From the NCBI GenBank assembly GCA_039029355.1, contig JBCCGI010000038.1, forward strand, positions 1-64,000: DNA of 64,000 nucleotides. Reading direction: 5' to 3'. Source of the stretch: JBCCGI01 sp039029355 (GTDB taxonomy: Bacteria; Planctomycetota; UBA1135; GCA-002686595). The notes beneath the pieces are model-generated. The model ran no database searches. It saw only the letters and a program-made list of their open reading frames with translations, and was not told the DNA's origin. A program made the translations under genes and the position numbers. Positions 25,101-34,428 of the stretch are shown here, in pieces (the first letter of the stretch is position 1; each line of letters starts with the position of its first letter).

Positions 25101-25662
25101 CGACCGTGCCGCGCGCGAAGAGGTAGCGGCCGGCGACGCCGAGGTGCGCGAAGCGCTTTCCCGCCGGCAGGGCGATCCGGAAGGCGCCGTCCTCATCGAC
25201 CTCGGCCAACGAGACCAGCCCTTCCTGGAACGAGGGCGTGGCCTTCCAGGCTTCTTCGCCCGGGCCCTGGTAGAAGGCGGGCGCCTTCATCTCGGCCTCG
25301 ACCGCGACGACGAGCACGCGCTCGTCCTCGGGAGTTCCCTCGGGGAAGGCGATGCGGCCCTCGAGCCACTGCTCGCCCTCTTGCTGCCACTCCGGCTTCG
25401 CCGGGGCACTCTGCGCGCCGCCCTCGGTCGGGCTCAGCTGGCGCGCCTCGCGACCGGCCGAGGCGCCCTCGGTCGGGGCGAGGTCGGCCCCCGCCACAAG
25501 CGCCTCCTCGCCTCCCGCGGCCGACGCGGGCGTGGCCGGGGCGCGATCGGCGGGCTCGCGCCCGGAGCCATCGTCGGAGGAACGGAGAAGGAACCAGCCG
25601 ACCGTGCCCAGGAGCGCGAGAGCGACGGCGGCCACCAAGGCGGGAAGCTTGCGGGGACCCAT
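22174..25662 (-). CDS. Membrane-anchored protein of carboxypeptidase-regulatory-like repeats
   Basis: Protein of 1162 residues anchored by one N-terminal helix (LVAAVALALLGTVGWFLL, about residues 9-26) with an extracytoplasmic body. A disordered Ala/Glu/Pro segment (30-95) is followed by about eight or nine CarboxypepD_reg/CNA-B-type Ig-like domains, each marked by openings such as LRGRVVDAGGDPIGRASIEV, LRGRVVDADGAPITQFRI, IEGLVVDPYGAPAPGAKV, ISGRVLGPDREPLAGARV and LKGLVLGENGAPVPEASI, and by the partner motif DGRFxxxxLxPGxxxL. No peptidase domain or sorting signal is present. Such repeat stalks are common in Planctomycetes and usually display or brace other proteins; the ligand is unknown. 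A modest ribosome site (aaggg) precedes the ATG at 25662. Confidence 0.82.
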   Translation of the reverse strand: MGPRKLPALVAAVALALLGTVGWFLLRSSDDGSGREPADRAPATPASAAGGEEALVAGADLAPTEGASAGREARQLSPTEGGAQSAPAKPEWQQEGEQWLEGRIAFPEGTPEDERVLVVAVEAEMKAPAFYQGPGEEAWKATPSFQEGLVSLAEVDEDGAFRIALPAGKRFAHLGVAGRYLFARGTVAVDLPAAEPVVLGAELGAWVQGVLVPPRGTSGVDADLSGTEVGLGPDLSAGFNPEAIQEEAWGQGDECDADGRFEFRGINPRLPRAVFALPEHFAAPLVTGIELKPGERSEVEVALAPGATLRGRVVDAGGDPIGRASIEVRLRTIIGQAYGAVREGESDADGVFELRAVCAGPLSMRVAAEGYRKLRHDVAQEAFDGDTIEGLELVLDRGSALAGSTVFPGGDPAPGTLVTVTIPASPFGGLEGSQAQRVASGKSAGDGGFEIFGLREIAYDVTAAVEVESGERAGSWSARRKGAVAGGDPLELTLARILPLRGRVVDADGAPITQFRIHGAQGADAMFGVGAEYRTWPFEDEDGRFAIEDLEPGTWELSASADGFSASETRPFEAPVPEGAEELVFALAPSASIEGLVVDPYGAPAPGAKVSLELELAAMMRAMSTGGIPEVRCDAEGRFRMEDLDAGSLNLVASLDGFARSEAVPCEVEPGALLDEVVLQLRIGGTLTGELYDDVGEPDPGTMVIAQKLPGYGMRHLITTDSEGLFRVEHIEPGNWQVLASGDFMTADPERGNEQAMADFLGNMKMEFVEIVDGEESHVVLGAPGEEPIKFYGRVVHAGEPVEGMLVMVMPGDATSIGEMKMTPTSGDGTFEFLLDGSGGYQVTVQSGADLGQQNNVEYTETIPSGASEHEFEIELPLGRISGRVLGPDREPLAGARVTLNVDGPVAFGSFLGNRFVDTVTDGEGRYDIPYLRPGTYSLGAGGTAMGGVLGGDSPGGRIVRDGLKLSEGEWLDSIDFQLRAPGVLKGLVLGENGAPVPEASIFVRDGAGRLLEHFTMVATDAAGRFAYEGVAPGTYTFSARNAAGASVDSEAIVIPEAGAGEGQVVLVTGSVLVVRVVDQSGGDVESRLSVRDSQGRELSTMRSVVELMTLLEGNTGEPVHRIGPVAPGSYELIATTDDGRKGRKRVNVTGQPERKVKLRVR

Positions 25663-25860
25663 GGTGCCCTTCTAGCACCGCCCGGGGACGGCGGCATTCA
25701 TGCGCATCGTATTCTTCGGGCGCGTCGCCGTGGGGCCGCTCGAGCGCGTCCTCAGGAGCGCATCGGGGCGCGCTCAAACACGCCGCATAGTTCGATGCCC
25801 TTTCCTTACAGACGGCGTAGCGCTCGATACGGGGCCGGAGGGGGGCGCCCGCCACCGCGT

Positions 25861-25879
25861 GTCACGCGTTGGTCACGCG
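25861..25879. promoter_or_regulatory. Direct repeat gtcacgcg at 11-bp spacing
   Basis: Two exact copies of gtcacgcg start 11 bp apart, about one helical turn, so they would present the same DNA face to a dimeric regulator. They lie 180 bases upstream of the tail-anchored HTH-protein gene and just before the small ORF at 25901. Candidate operator only. Confidence 0.3.
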
Positions 25880-25900
25880 GCGCTGCGCGGAGAGGAAAAA

Positions 25901-25984
25901 ATGAACCGCAAAACCGAGCGCCGAGAAAAGGCCACAACGACGGGCTTTTCTCCCCGTACCCCGCCTGCCCGGCCGCCTCCGTGA
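25901..25984 (+). CDS. Possible 27-residue small protein
   Basis: An ATG at 25901 follows agaggaaaaa, one of the better ribosome-site matches in the window, and opens 27 codons ending in TGA. The peptide is basic then Pro-rich (MNRKTERREKATTTG, then FSPRTPPARPPP). The codons have lower GC than neighbouring genes. It could be a leader peptide or small protein upstream of the tail-anchored gene, or a chance ORF. Confidence 0.25.
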   Translation: MNRKTERREKATTTGFSPRTPPARPPP

Positions 25985-26058
25985 CCCGCGGGTTGCACCC
26001 CCAACCCGCGCGGCTCCGGTAGGCTCGAAATCCCCTCCCCTCGGTCCTCCTGCTGACC

Positions 26059-26667
26059 ATGGACGATCCCTTTCCGACACGCGCCGCACGTACCGCCGTC
26101 CTGAAACGACTCACGTCGCTGGAGCGACGTCGCTCCGAGCTCAGCTCGGACGTGGCGTCGATCGCACTGCTGATCGACCGCGAACGGCGGCGTGGCGAGG
26201 AGGACAGCGCGAGCGAGGACGAGCGCGCGGAGTCCGAGGTCCACCGGCGGCTGCTCGAGAGCCGCCTCGGCGAGCTCGAAGAGGACATCGAGAGCATCCT
26301 CGAAGAGGCGCGTGCGGTCGCCGAGCACCCCGAGCGGGTCACGGAGCTGCCCACGAGCCCGCGCCGCAAGGCGACGCTGTTGACGCTCCGGGCGGCCGCG
26401 GTCGCGTTGGAGTGCACCGAAGAGGAGATCACCGCGCGCATCCGCTCCGGCGAGATGCGCGCGACGCGCGGGCTCGGCCCGGACGGCGAGCTGGCCGTGA
26501 TGGTGCAGCGCGCGGTCGTCGAGGAGGAGCAGGAGCGGCTCGCCGCGCCTACGCCTTCCGCACGGCCCGCGGCCACGAGGCGCGGCCGCGGCCTGGCCGC
26601 CGCCGCCATCCTCGTGGTGATGATCGGCGGAGCGCTCGGGGCGCTCGCCTGGATGGACCGCATCTAG
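26059..26667 (+). CDS. Tail-anchored coiled-coil protein with excisionase-like HTH
   Basis: A 202-residue protein with an unusual order of parts. Residues about 10-92 are a charged coiled coil (LTSLERRRSELSSD; RLLESRLGELEEDIESILEE). Residues about 107-150 (LLTLRAAAVALECTEEEITA, RIRSGEMRATRGL) match the MerR/excisionase-type HTH_17 pattern, in which 'LT-x-x-x-AA-x-x-L' leads to a recognition helix and a 'SGEL-x-A' turn. Residues 179-198 form one hydrophobic helix (AAAAILVVMIGGALGALAWM) two residues from the C-terminus, so the protein is tail-anchored with the HTH in the cytoplasm. Start chosen at the only good ATG (26059). The downstream convergent gene begins 50 bases away. It may sequester or tether a regulator at the membrane; an alternative is a structural coiled coil whose HTH resemblance is fortuitous. 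Confidence 0.7.
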   Translation: MDDPFPTRAARTAVLKRLTSLERRRSELSSDVASIALLIDRERRRGEEDSASEDERAESEVHRRLLESRLGELEEDIESILEEARAVAEHPERVTELPTSPRRKATLLTLRAAAVALECTEEEITARIRSGEMRATRGLGPDGELAVMVQRAVVEEEQERLAAPTPSARPAATRRGRGLAAAAILVVMIGGALGALAWMDRI

Positions 26668-26675
26668 CGCCGCCG

Positions 26676-26695
26676 CCGCGCCCCGCAGGGCGCGG
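26676..26695. terminator. Short hairpin between convergent genes
   Basis: An 8-bp stem (26676-26683 with 26688-26695) closed by a cgca loop lies between the stops at 26667 and 26717. It has no U-run. Weak bidirectional terminator candidate. Confidence 0.3.
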
Positions 26696-26716
26696 GCAGC
26701 GGACGCCCGAGCGCGG

Positions 26717-29311
26717 CTAAGGAAGGAAGCTCAGCGGCAGCGCGTTGCTCGCGAAGGTCACGGCCAGCGAGACCGGATCGATCCCGATCCACGCGTGGTG
26801 CGCCTGCAGGCTCACCAGGTTCGAGAAGCCGGGCGCCAGCTGGAACTGCGCGCTGCCCTGCCCGAGCCCGTCGAGGATGCCGAACGTCCCGACGAGCGGC
26901 GGCGTGTTGGCGTGGGCCAGGCTGTAGCCGTAGTAGACATCCTGGATCAGCGGCACGTGGACGGCGCCGACGTTGAAGCCGGGCTCGGTGCCGGTGAGGC
27001 TGCCCAGCACGAGGTAGAGCTCGGAGGCGAGCGCATCGCCGCCGTTCAGCGTGAACTGCGCCGTGCCGCCGGCCGAGGCCGAGAGCTCGCCCGTGTCCGC
27101 GCTGAAGGGCTGGCACTCGTCGGGGGTGCCCTCGCCGTCGAGGTCGAGCGACGTGCCCGCGGCGATGTCGAGGCTGTCGGTCACGCCGTTGCCGTTGCAG
27201 TCGGGGCACTCGATCGCGATCACCTCGAAGTCGTCGATCGCGGCCTCGACGATCGAGGGTGCGCCGTTGTCCGAGGCGATGAAGCGAACGCGCACGCTGT
27301 CGGTCGCCTCGACGAAGTCGGTGACGTTGAAGCTGTGCTCAAACCAGCCGCCGAACGTGCCCTCGCCGTCGGGTCCGATCACCTCGACGTTGGTCCAGTT
27401 CGCGCCGCCGTCGTCCGAGACGCCGACCTTGAACGTGTCCATGCCGGGGTTGAGGCCCTTCACGTTCGAGTACCAGCGCATATAGCTGATACGCGGATCC
27501 AGCAGCCCCTCGAGGTCGAGCACCGGCGAGATCAGCGTCGTCGGGCCGTCGTTGACGTCGGCCTCGATGATCAGGCCGCCCTCGGTCCCCTGCCCCGTGA
27601 AGAAGCACTGCGTGCCGGCCAGCGTCGTGTCGTCCTCGGGCTGCGCCGGCGTTCCGTTCGGGTCGTCGCGCACCCACAGGCCGTTGGTCGCCGTGTCGCC
27701 GGGCGCGCCCGCGGTCCAGCCCTGGTCGGTCTCGAAGTCGTCCACGAAGATCACCGGCGCCGCGTCGGCAACGACGGCCTCGTACATGCCGCCGTTCGGC
27801 GGCGAGACCCACGTGACGCCGCTCGTCGAGTCGGCCGACACGTAGTAGGACAGGTCGGTACCGCACGCGAAGCCGGGGATACTCGCCGAGAAGGTGTTGC
27901 CGCCGAGGTCGCTCAGCGGGACCGAGACCATGCCGTTGCCGTCGTCGTAGTGCAGCTGCGCGGTGCCAGGCGCATAGTCGCCCGGGTTGAGCTCGTTCAG
28001 CACGACGTTGAAGCCGTCGCCGGCCGGCGAGAGGACGTCGGGGGCGCCGCCGGGGATCTCGATCTGAACGAGCGGCGTGCCGACCCACATCATGAACAGG
28101 CCGCGCTCGAGGTCGCTGCCGATCACCAGCTCGCCCGAGAAGTACGGGTAGTTGCTCCACATCCCGTTGAACGTCGCGCCGTCCCCCGCGGGGTCGGTGT
28201 CGAACCACGCGGTCTCGAAGGCGTTCAGCGGATCGCTGACGTCGAAGACCCGCAGGCCGCTGCGGTAGTTAGCCTCGTAGAGGAGGTCGCCCTCGACGTA
28301 CAGGTTGTGCCCGATCGCGGGGTTGTCGTTCGTGAAGGAGCCCTCGTACACCGGGTTGTCGATGTCTGAGACGTCGATGACGTACGTGGTGGTCTTGATC
28401 GGGCCGCCCTCGTCGAGCTCGTCGTTGACGAACAGCGTCAGGCCGTCCTCCGACAGCCAAGCCTGGTGCGAGTAGCGCGCGCCGGGCCAGGAGATCTGCC
28501 CGCGGTGCACGGGGTTCGACTTGATCGTCACGTCGACGATGCTGATGCCCGTGTCGGTGCCGCCGCCGTTGAAGCCGCTGCAGCAGAAGGCGATCTGCCG
28601 ACCCGCGTAGGGCCCGGACGTGAAGGTCTTGATCTGCGCGTCGTGTACGTACCGGTCCGACCACGAGCCCGCGAAGCTCGGGCTCGCCGGGTTGGCGAGG
28701 CTGTACATGCGCAGCCCGTTGCTCCCCCCGCCGCAGCGGTACAGGAAGCCGCTGTCGGTATCGAGGGCGACGTTGTGCGACGAGTTGACCCCGCCGGTCG
28801 TCACCGTGTTCTCGAGCACGATCTGGCCCGCGTCGACGTTGGCGAGGTTCACGATCTGGATGCCGCTGCCGCCCTCGCTGACGACGTAGGCGCGCGTGCC
28901 GTAGACCTTGACGTCGCGCCACAGGCTGTTCGGCCCGTCGACGAAGCCGATGATCGACGGGTCGCCGGGGTTGGTGACCTCGACGACGTGCAGGCCGTCG
29001 CTGCTGCCGAAGAGCGCGTACTCGCGCCCCGAACCCGAGGTGTAGCCCCAGCAGTCGTTGCCGCTCTGCGGGCTGCCGAAGTCGCCCAGCGGCAGCCACG
29101 ACAGCAGCGTGACGTTCTGCGCCTGGAAGGTACCGCTCGCGCTGAGCTCGATCCCTCCGCCGCGCCCCCACGTACCGGTGCGGTAGCCGACGCTTTGCAC
29201 CGGCGGCTTGCGGTGCAGGATCTTGGGATCGTCCTCGTGGGCGGCGGTGGCGGGCGGAAGGCTTAGAAAGAACGCCCCGGAAAGAAGCAGGTGGAATGCA
29301 GGCAGACGCAT
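26717..29311 (-). CDS. Choice-of-anchor B secreted protein with dockerin-like motif
   Basis: Exported 864-residue protein; signal peptide MRLPAFHLLLSGAFFLSLPP, then ATAAHEDD. Residues about 45-430 are the LVIVD-repeat propeller of the choice-of-anchor B family: WGYTSGSGREYALFGSSDG, HVVEVTNPGDPSIIGFV, VYGTRAYVVSEGGSGIQIV, SHNVALDTDSGFLYRCGG, YVHDAQIKTF and SHQAWLSEDGLTLFVNDE. A beta-sandwich at about 440-520 and a MAM/jelly-roll-like domain at about 530-700 (DDFETDQGWTAGAPGDTATN) follow. A calcium-binding, dockerin-like motif comes next (DCNGNGVTDSLDIAAG... DLDGEGTPDEC), the short form common in Planctomycetes. The C-terminal about 125 residues are the 'anchor of choice', possibly a divergent copy of the recurring beta module (LQAHHAWIGIDPVSLAVTF). 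Probably surface-located; ligand unknown. Confidence 0.9.
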   Translation of the reverse strand: MRLPAFHLLLSGAFFLSLPPATAAHEDDPKILHRKPPVQSVGYRTGTWGRGGGIELSASGTFQAQNVTLLSWLPLGDFGSPQSGNDCWGYTSGSGREYALFGSSDGLHVVEVTNPGDPSIIGFVDGPNSLWRDVKVYGTRAYVVSEGGSGIQIVNLANVDAGQIVLENTVTTGGVNSSHNVALDTDSGFLYRCGGGSNGLRMYSLANPASPSFAGSWSDRYVHDAQIKTFTSGPYAGRQIAFCCSGFNGGGTDTGISIVDVTIKSNPVHRGQISWPGARYSHQAWLSEDGLTLFVNDELDEGGPIKTTTYVIDVSDIDNPVYEGSFTNDNPAIGHNLYVEGDLLYEANYRSGLRVFDVSDPLNAFETAWFDTDPAGDGATFNGMWSNYPYFSGELVIGSDLERGLFMMWVGTPLVQIEIPGGAPDVLSPAGDGFNVVLNELNPGDYAPGTAQLHYDDGNGMVSVPLSDLGGNTFSASIPGFACGTDLSYYVSADSTSGVTWVSPPNGGMYEAVVADAAPVIFVDDFETDQGWTAGAPGDTATNGLWVRDDPNGTPAQPEDDTTLAGTQCFFTGQGTEGGLIIEADVNDGPTTLISPVLDLEGLLDPRISYMRWYSNVKGLNPGMDTFKVGVSDDGGANWTNVEVIGPDGEGTFGGWFEHSFNVTDFVEATDSVRVRFIASDNGAPSIVEAAIDDFEVIAIECPDCNGNGVTDSLDIAAGTSLDLDGEGTPDECQPFSADTGELSASAGGTAQFTLNGGDALASELYLVLGSLTGTEPGFNVGAVHVPLIQDVYYGYSLAHANTPPLVGTFGILDGLGQGSAQFQLAPGFSNLVSLQAHHAWIGIDPVSLAVTFASNALPLSFLP

Positions 29312-29409
29312 AGAGCTCTTGAGGGGGATGTGGCCGAGAAACTGGCGCTGAGCGCCGAGGCGCTCATCCTACCGGAACATCCGCATCCTCGGGACGCGGG
29401 CTACAGGAC

Positions 29410-29850
29410 CTACACGTCCGACTCGTAGCCCCACGCACGCCCCTGGGCACCCGTGCCTGAGGTCACCGTGATCTCCTCTCCGGCGCCGACGGCGAAGCCC
29501 TCCGGGACCGGTTGCACCGAGAAGCCCGAGACCACTCCGATCAGTCCGCCGGGGGTCTGTAGCTCGACCGTCCCGCCGACCTCGAGCGACACCCAGTAGG
29601 ACTCTTCGCTCGGCACGAACTCGGTGCTCCCCAGCGCGGTGAGCACGAAGGTCATGCCTTCGGGAACGGTGTAGGGCTCGCCCTCGACGATCCGCACGAT
29701 GCGGCTTGGCCTGGGGTCGGTCACGACCTCGAGTCGATCGGGCGGACCGGGTTCACCAGGCGCCTGCGTGGCGCCGGCGGCGAGGATCACACACCCGGCC
29801 GCGACGGCGCCGAGCAAGGCGGAGACGGGATGGACTTGGATCGGTTGCAT
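29410..29850 (-). CDS. Small exported protein downstream of AbgT transporter
   Basis: Predicted 146-residue exported protein of unknown function. The start is the Met opening MQPIQVHPVSALLGAVAAGC, which gives a hydrophobic segment at residues 8-28; the long upstream extension in frame is Arg-rich and overlaps the transporter gene. The mature part is a compact beta domain (YTVPEGMTFVLTALGSTEFV; GFSVQPVPEGFAVGAGEEIT; AQGRAWGYESDV) consistent with a jelly roll. It begins 28 bases after the AbgT stop in the same direction, so both are probably one transcript. I know no named family for it. Confidence 0.7.
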   Translation of the reverse strand: MQPIQVHPVSALLGAVAAGCVILAAGATQAPGEPGPPDRLEVVTDPRPSRIVRIVEGEPYTVPEGMTFVLTALGSTEFVPSEESYWVSLEVGGTVELQTPGGLIGVVSGFSVQPVPEGFAVGAGEEITVTSGTGAQGRAWGYESDV

Positions 29851-29878
29851 CGGGGCTCGACCTCCGAAGTGGAGCGCG

Positions 29879-31513
<1,635 letters not shown>

Positions 31514-31565
31514 CGCCGCCTACGTTAGACAATCCGCGCCCGGTTTGTCGTCGCCCCAACGAAAG

Positions 31566-31595
31566 CGGCCGCCCCGCGCAAGCGCGGGACGGCCG
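31566..31595 (-). terminator. Terminator of the CARDB-subtilase gene
   Basis: A 13- to 14-bp stem with one mismatch (31566-31579 with 31582-31595) lies 36 bases after the subtilase stop. Read on the minus strand, the hairpin is followed by gctttcgttg, a modest U-rich tail. It separates the subtilase from the transporter operon. Confidence 0.65.
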
Positions 31596-31630
31596 TCACC
31601 GTCAGGGATCCGAGCACCGCGATGGATCCA

Positions 31631-34297
31631 CTACTTGACGGAGATCGCGTAGTACACGGTCTGGTTGACGAAGAGCGGGACGTCGTAGCCGTAGATCTCA
31701 ACGTCGCGGAGGCCGGCCGAGATCGGCGCGGTGACGCGCACGTGCTCGAAGACCGAGGGGACACTCAGGCTCGAGTCCGACGTCGAGCCGTCCGGCTTCA
31801 GCAGGTAGAGGTCGATGTCCCGGTGCGAGTTGATCGGGTTCTCCGGCCACCAGATCGCGGCCTTGATCTCGGTCGCGCCGGCCGGCACGTCGATCGTGAC
31901 GAACTTCGAGTCACCGTCGCCGACCGTTCGCGAGCCGAGGTACAGCTTGCCGTTCAGCGGGAGATGGAACGCGCCGGTACCTTCCTCGTTGTTAAAGGGC
32001 GTGTCCCAATCCTTGTCCCCCGAATTGATCAGCCCGGCGTAGATCTTGCCGGCGTTGGCCGAGGTGAGGCTGCCCACGTTGTACCAGTCGGCGAACACGG
32101 ACGCCGCACCGGCGGCGTAGGGCGTAGCGCCGCTCGTCCCGCCGAACGGATCGAGATCGGTGCTGAAGGACGTCCCGGCCGCCTGCGTGTTGGTCGGGGC
32201 CTGGATGTCCGGCTTGTAGCGGTCGTCCGAAGTCGGGCCACGGCTGACGTAGTCCTGATCGACGAGCGAGTCCACGTCGTACGCGCCAACGCCGATCGCC
32301 TTGTGCGCGTTCGCCGGGGAGTTCACCGTGCCGGCCGTCGGACCGTTGTTGCCGTTGGCCGCGATCGTGCACGAGCCGGCGTCAAAGGCATCGTCGGCGT
32401 CGTCGGCGATCGAGCCCGAAGGCCCTTGGTTGGACTGCATCTCGGCGACGATGATCTTGTCGCCCCAGAAGACGGCCTCGTCGAAGCCGCGGTGCACAGC
32501 AGTCGTGCTGAGCCCGCAGCTGTTGTAGACGTTCCAGGAGTCCACCCAGCCGCTCGTCACGCCACGCGTGTCGGAACCGAGGTCGCTGTTGCCGGTCAGG
32601 ATCGAGGCCGTCGCGGTGCCGTGTTCGCAGTTGTCATCGGCGTCGTAGGCCGCGGATCCGGTGTCGTCGCAGTCCGAGTTGCCGTTCACGCAGTCCTCTT
32701 CGAACCAGATGTTGTCGTCTCCGGTGAAGAGCGTGTGGCTCGACCAGATGCCGCTATCGAGCAGCGCGGTGAACGACACTCCCGTAGCTCCGGAGTTGAA
32801 GTAGGGATCGCTGTCGATCAGGTCGCGGCCGTCGGCGATCGAGTCCGGAGGCAGGGTCCCCTCTTCGACGGCGGCCTCCACGTGCTGCACCTTCGGGTGC
32901 TGGGCGAAGAAGCTCAGCGAGCCCTTCGGCGCGCGCACGAGCATCGAGCCCGAAAGGGTGAAGTACTCGACGACCTCGATCCCGAGGCCGGACATCGACT
33001 GAACGAGCTCGGCCGCCGCCTGGCGACGTGCCCGGCGAACGCCGTCAAACATGGCCACGCGCAGCTCGAGCTGCGCGAGGTTCTCGGGCGCGAAGCGGTC
33101 GAACTTGTTGTCGAGGTCGGGCAGCACCGGCATCGGCACGCTGTGCTCGTACTTCACGACGTACTCCAGCAGCTTGCCGGGAAGCGCCTCCTCATCGTCC
33201 TGAGCAACGGCCGGAGCGATCTTCGGCTGCGGCGAAGGCGAGCCGACGCCTTCGACCGGAAGGCCCTTGCCCTCGGGGTTGCCGAGGGTCGGCTTGATCG
33301 GCGAGCCCTGCGCGCCGTACTCGGTGATCGAGTAGTCCAGGATCTTGCCGTCCTCGATCTCGAAGACCTCGTCGTGGTCGAAGATCGGCGCCGGCGGAAC
33401 GAGGATCGGGTTGACGACGAAGAGCGGCTTGGTCGCGGTCTTCTCGTTGTTGCCCTCGTCTTCTTCCTCCACCGAGTCGGCCGGGTCGACCTTGGCGGTG
33501 AAGAAGTGCGGGTTCTGCTGCATGTGCGCCGCGTTGGCGTGGAAGGGCAGGTCGATCGCGACCGTCTCGCCGACGCCCAGCGGCGGAACGAGCGCGGTCG
33601 CGCACCAACCGGTCCCGTCGCAGACCTCGACGTCGGTTTCCGGCGAGGGCGACTGGCCGATGTTCTCGATCACCACCGTGATCGTCGACGTCTCGCCGGG
33701 CTGGACGGGGTTCGGAGTCGCCGACACGGCCCGCAGGCGCAGGTCGGGATCGCCGGCGTCGCCGATGTTGACCTGGACGGCCTCGGTCAGCCCGATGCCC
33801 CCGCCGAGGTCGAGGAACGCGCCCTGCAGGTAGGCCTGCGCCCCGACGACCGCGGTGTCGAACGGGATCGGCAGCGCGAACGCCGCGGACGTGCCGAGCC
33901 CGCCGTAGACCTGGGGCGGGAACGAGCCGATGGCGGGGGCGGCGGGGTTCAGCAGCAGCTCGCCCGCGGGGCCGCCGAGCCCGAACCCGGGCAGCACGGT
34001 GCCGCAGGGGAAGGCCGGATCGGGCGAGAGCCGCATCGAGAGCAGCGCGAGCGAGCCCGCCGACGTGCTGCCGGTCGGGTCGGTCGTGCTGAGCTCCAGC
34101 GTCTGCCCGATGTTGGGCGCGCCGCCGGTCGCCTTCAGCGAACCGGCCGGGTTCACGCCGCAGCCGTACGTGGTCACGCTTCCGCCCTGGGCGGTCGCCG
34201 GCGACGCGCCGGCGAGGAGGACGGCGCCGAGGGCGAGGCCCGCGCCGGCGCGGGACACGCCTCCTGCGAGCACCTGTTTGTGATTCTTCGAACTCAT
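31631..34297 (-). CDS. Secreted S8 subtilisin-like protease with CARDB domain
   Basis: Exported serine protease, 888 residues. The start at 34297 follows gggag about 8 bases upstream and opens MSSKNHKQVLAGGVSRAGAG with a signal ending near ATAQG; the frame stays open upstream but there overlaps the dehydrogenase. Residues 40-180 are a copy of the recurring beta module (FALPIPFDTAVVGAQAYLQG). Residues 184-295 are a CARDB domain (PDLRLRAVSATPNPVQPGET). After a linker and an inhibitor-like prodomain (about 405-475) comes the peptidase S8 domain with the triad Asp514 (LLDSGI), His559 (EHGTATASI) and Ser722 (GTSGATPYAAG) and an oxyanion Asn in AANGNNGP. The about 120-residue C-terminal jelly roll resembles a P-domain/PPC (ITVxVPAGATEIKAAIWWPE type). 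Probably secreted or surface-bound; substrate unknown. Confidence 0.92.
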   Translation of the reverse strand: MSSKNHKQVLAGGVSRAGAGLALGAVLLAGASPATAQGGSVTTYGCGVNPAGSLKATGGAPNIGQTLELSTTDPTGSTSAGSLALLSMRLSPDPAFPCGTVLPGFGLGGPAGELLLNPAAPAIGSFPPQVYGGLGTSAAFALPIPFDTAVVGAQAYLQGAFLDLGGGIGLTEAVQVNIGDAGDPDLRLRAVSATPNPVQPGETSTITVVIENIGQSPSPETDVEVCDGTGWCATALVPPLGVGETVAIDLPFHANAAHMQQNPHFFTAKVDPADSVEEEDEGNNEKTATKPLFVVNPILVPPAPIFDHDEVFEIEDGKILDYSITEYGAQGSPIKPTLGNPEGKGLPVEGVGSPSPQPKIAPAVAQDDEEALPGKLLEYVVKYEHSVPMPVLPDLDNKFDRFAPENLAQLELRVAMFDGVRRARRQAAAELVQSMSGLGIEVVEYFTLSGSMLVRAPKGSLSFFAQHPKVQHVEAAVEEGTLPPDSIADGRDLIDSDPYFNSGATGVSFTALLDSGIWSSHTLFTGDDNIWFEEDCVNGNSDCDDTGSAAYDADDNCEHGTATASILTGNSDLGSDTRGVTSGWVDSWNVYNSCGLSTTAVHRGFDEAVFWGDKIIVAEMQSNQGPSGSIADDADDAFDAGSCTIAANGNNGPTAGTVNSPANAHKAIGVGAYDVDSLVDQDYVSRGPTSDDRYKPDIQAPTNTQAAGTSFSTDLDPFGGTSGATPYAAGAASVFADWYNVGSLTSANAGKIYAGLINSGDKDWDTPFNNEEGTGAFHLPLNGKLYLGSRTVGDGDSKFVTIDVPAGATEIKAAIWWPENPINSHRDIDLYLLKPDGSTSDSSLSVPSVFEHVRVTAPISAGLRDVEIYGYDVPLFVNQTVYYAISVK

Positions 34298-34428
34298 CGA
34301 TCCATCTCCCTTTGAGGGGTCCTTGGTGGGTGGAGCGTCACCCAGGACGCCCCCTTCAGGGCGGTCGACGGGATCGAGGGCAGAGGTGCGGCAGCTTTTT
34401 CGGGATTCCCCCCGGGCAGCCGCTCTCG

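Larger units (their letters stand above)
25663..26058. other. Divergent intergenic region, 396 bp
   Basis: Lies between the divergent starts at 25662 and 26059 and should contain both promoters. The right half holds the 8-bp direct repeat gtcacgcg (25861-25868 and 25872-25879, 11 bp apart) and a possible 27-codon ORF with a good ribosome site at 25901-25984, both listed separately. The left half shows nothing I can name. Confidence 0.5.
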
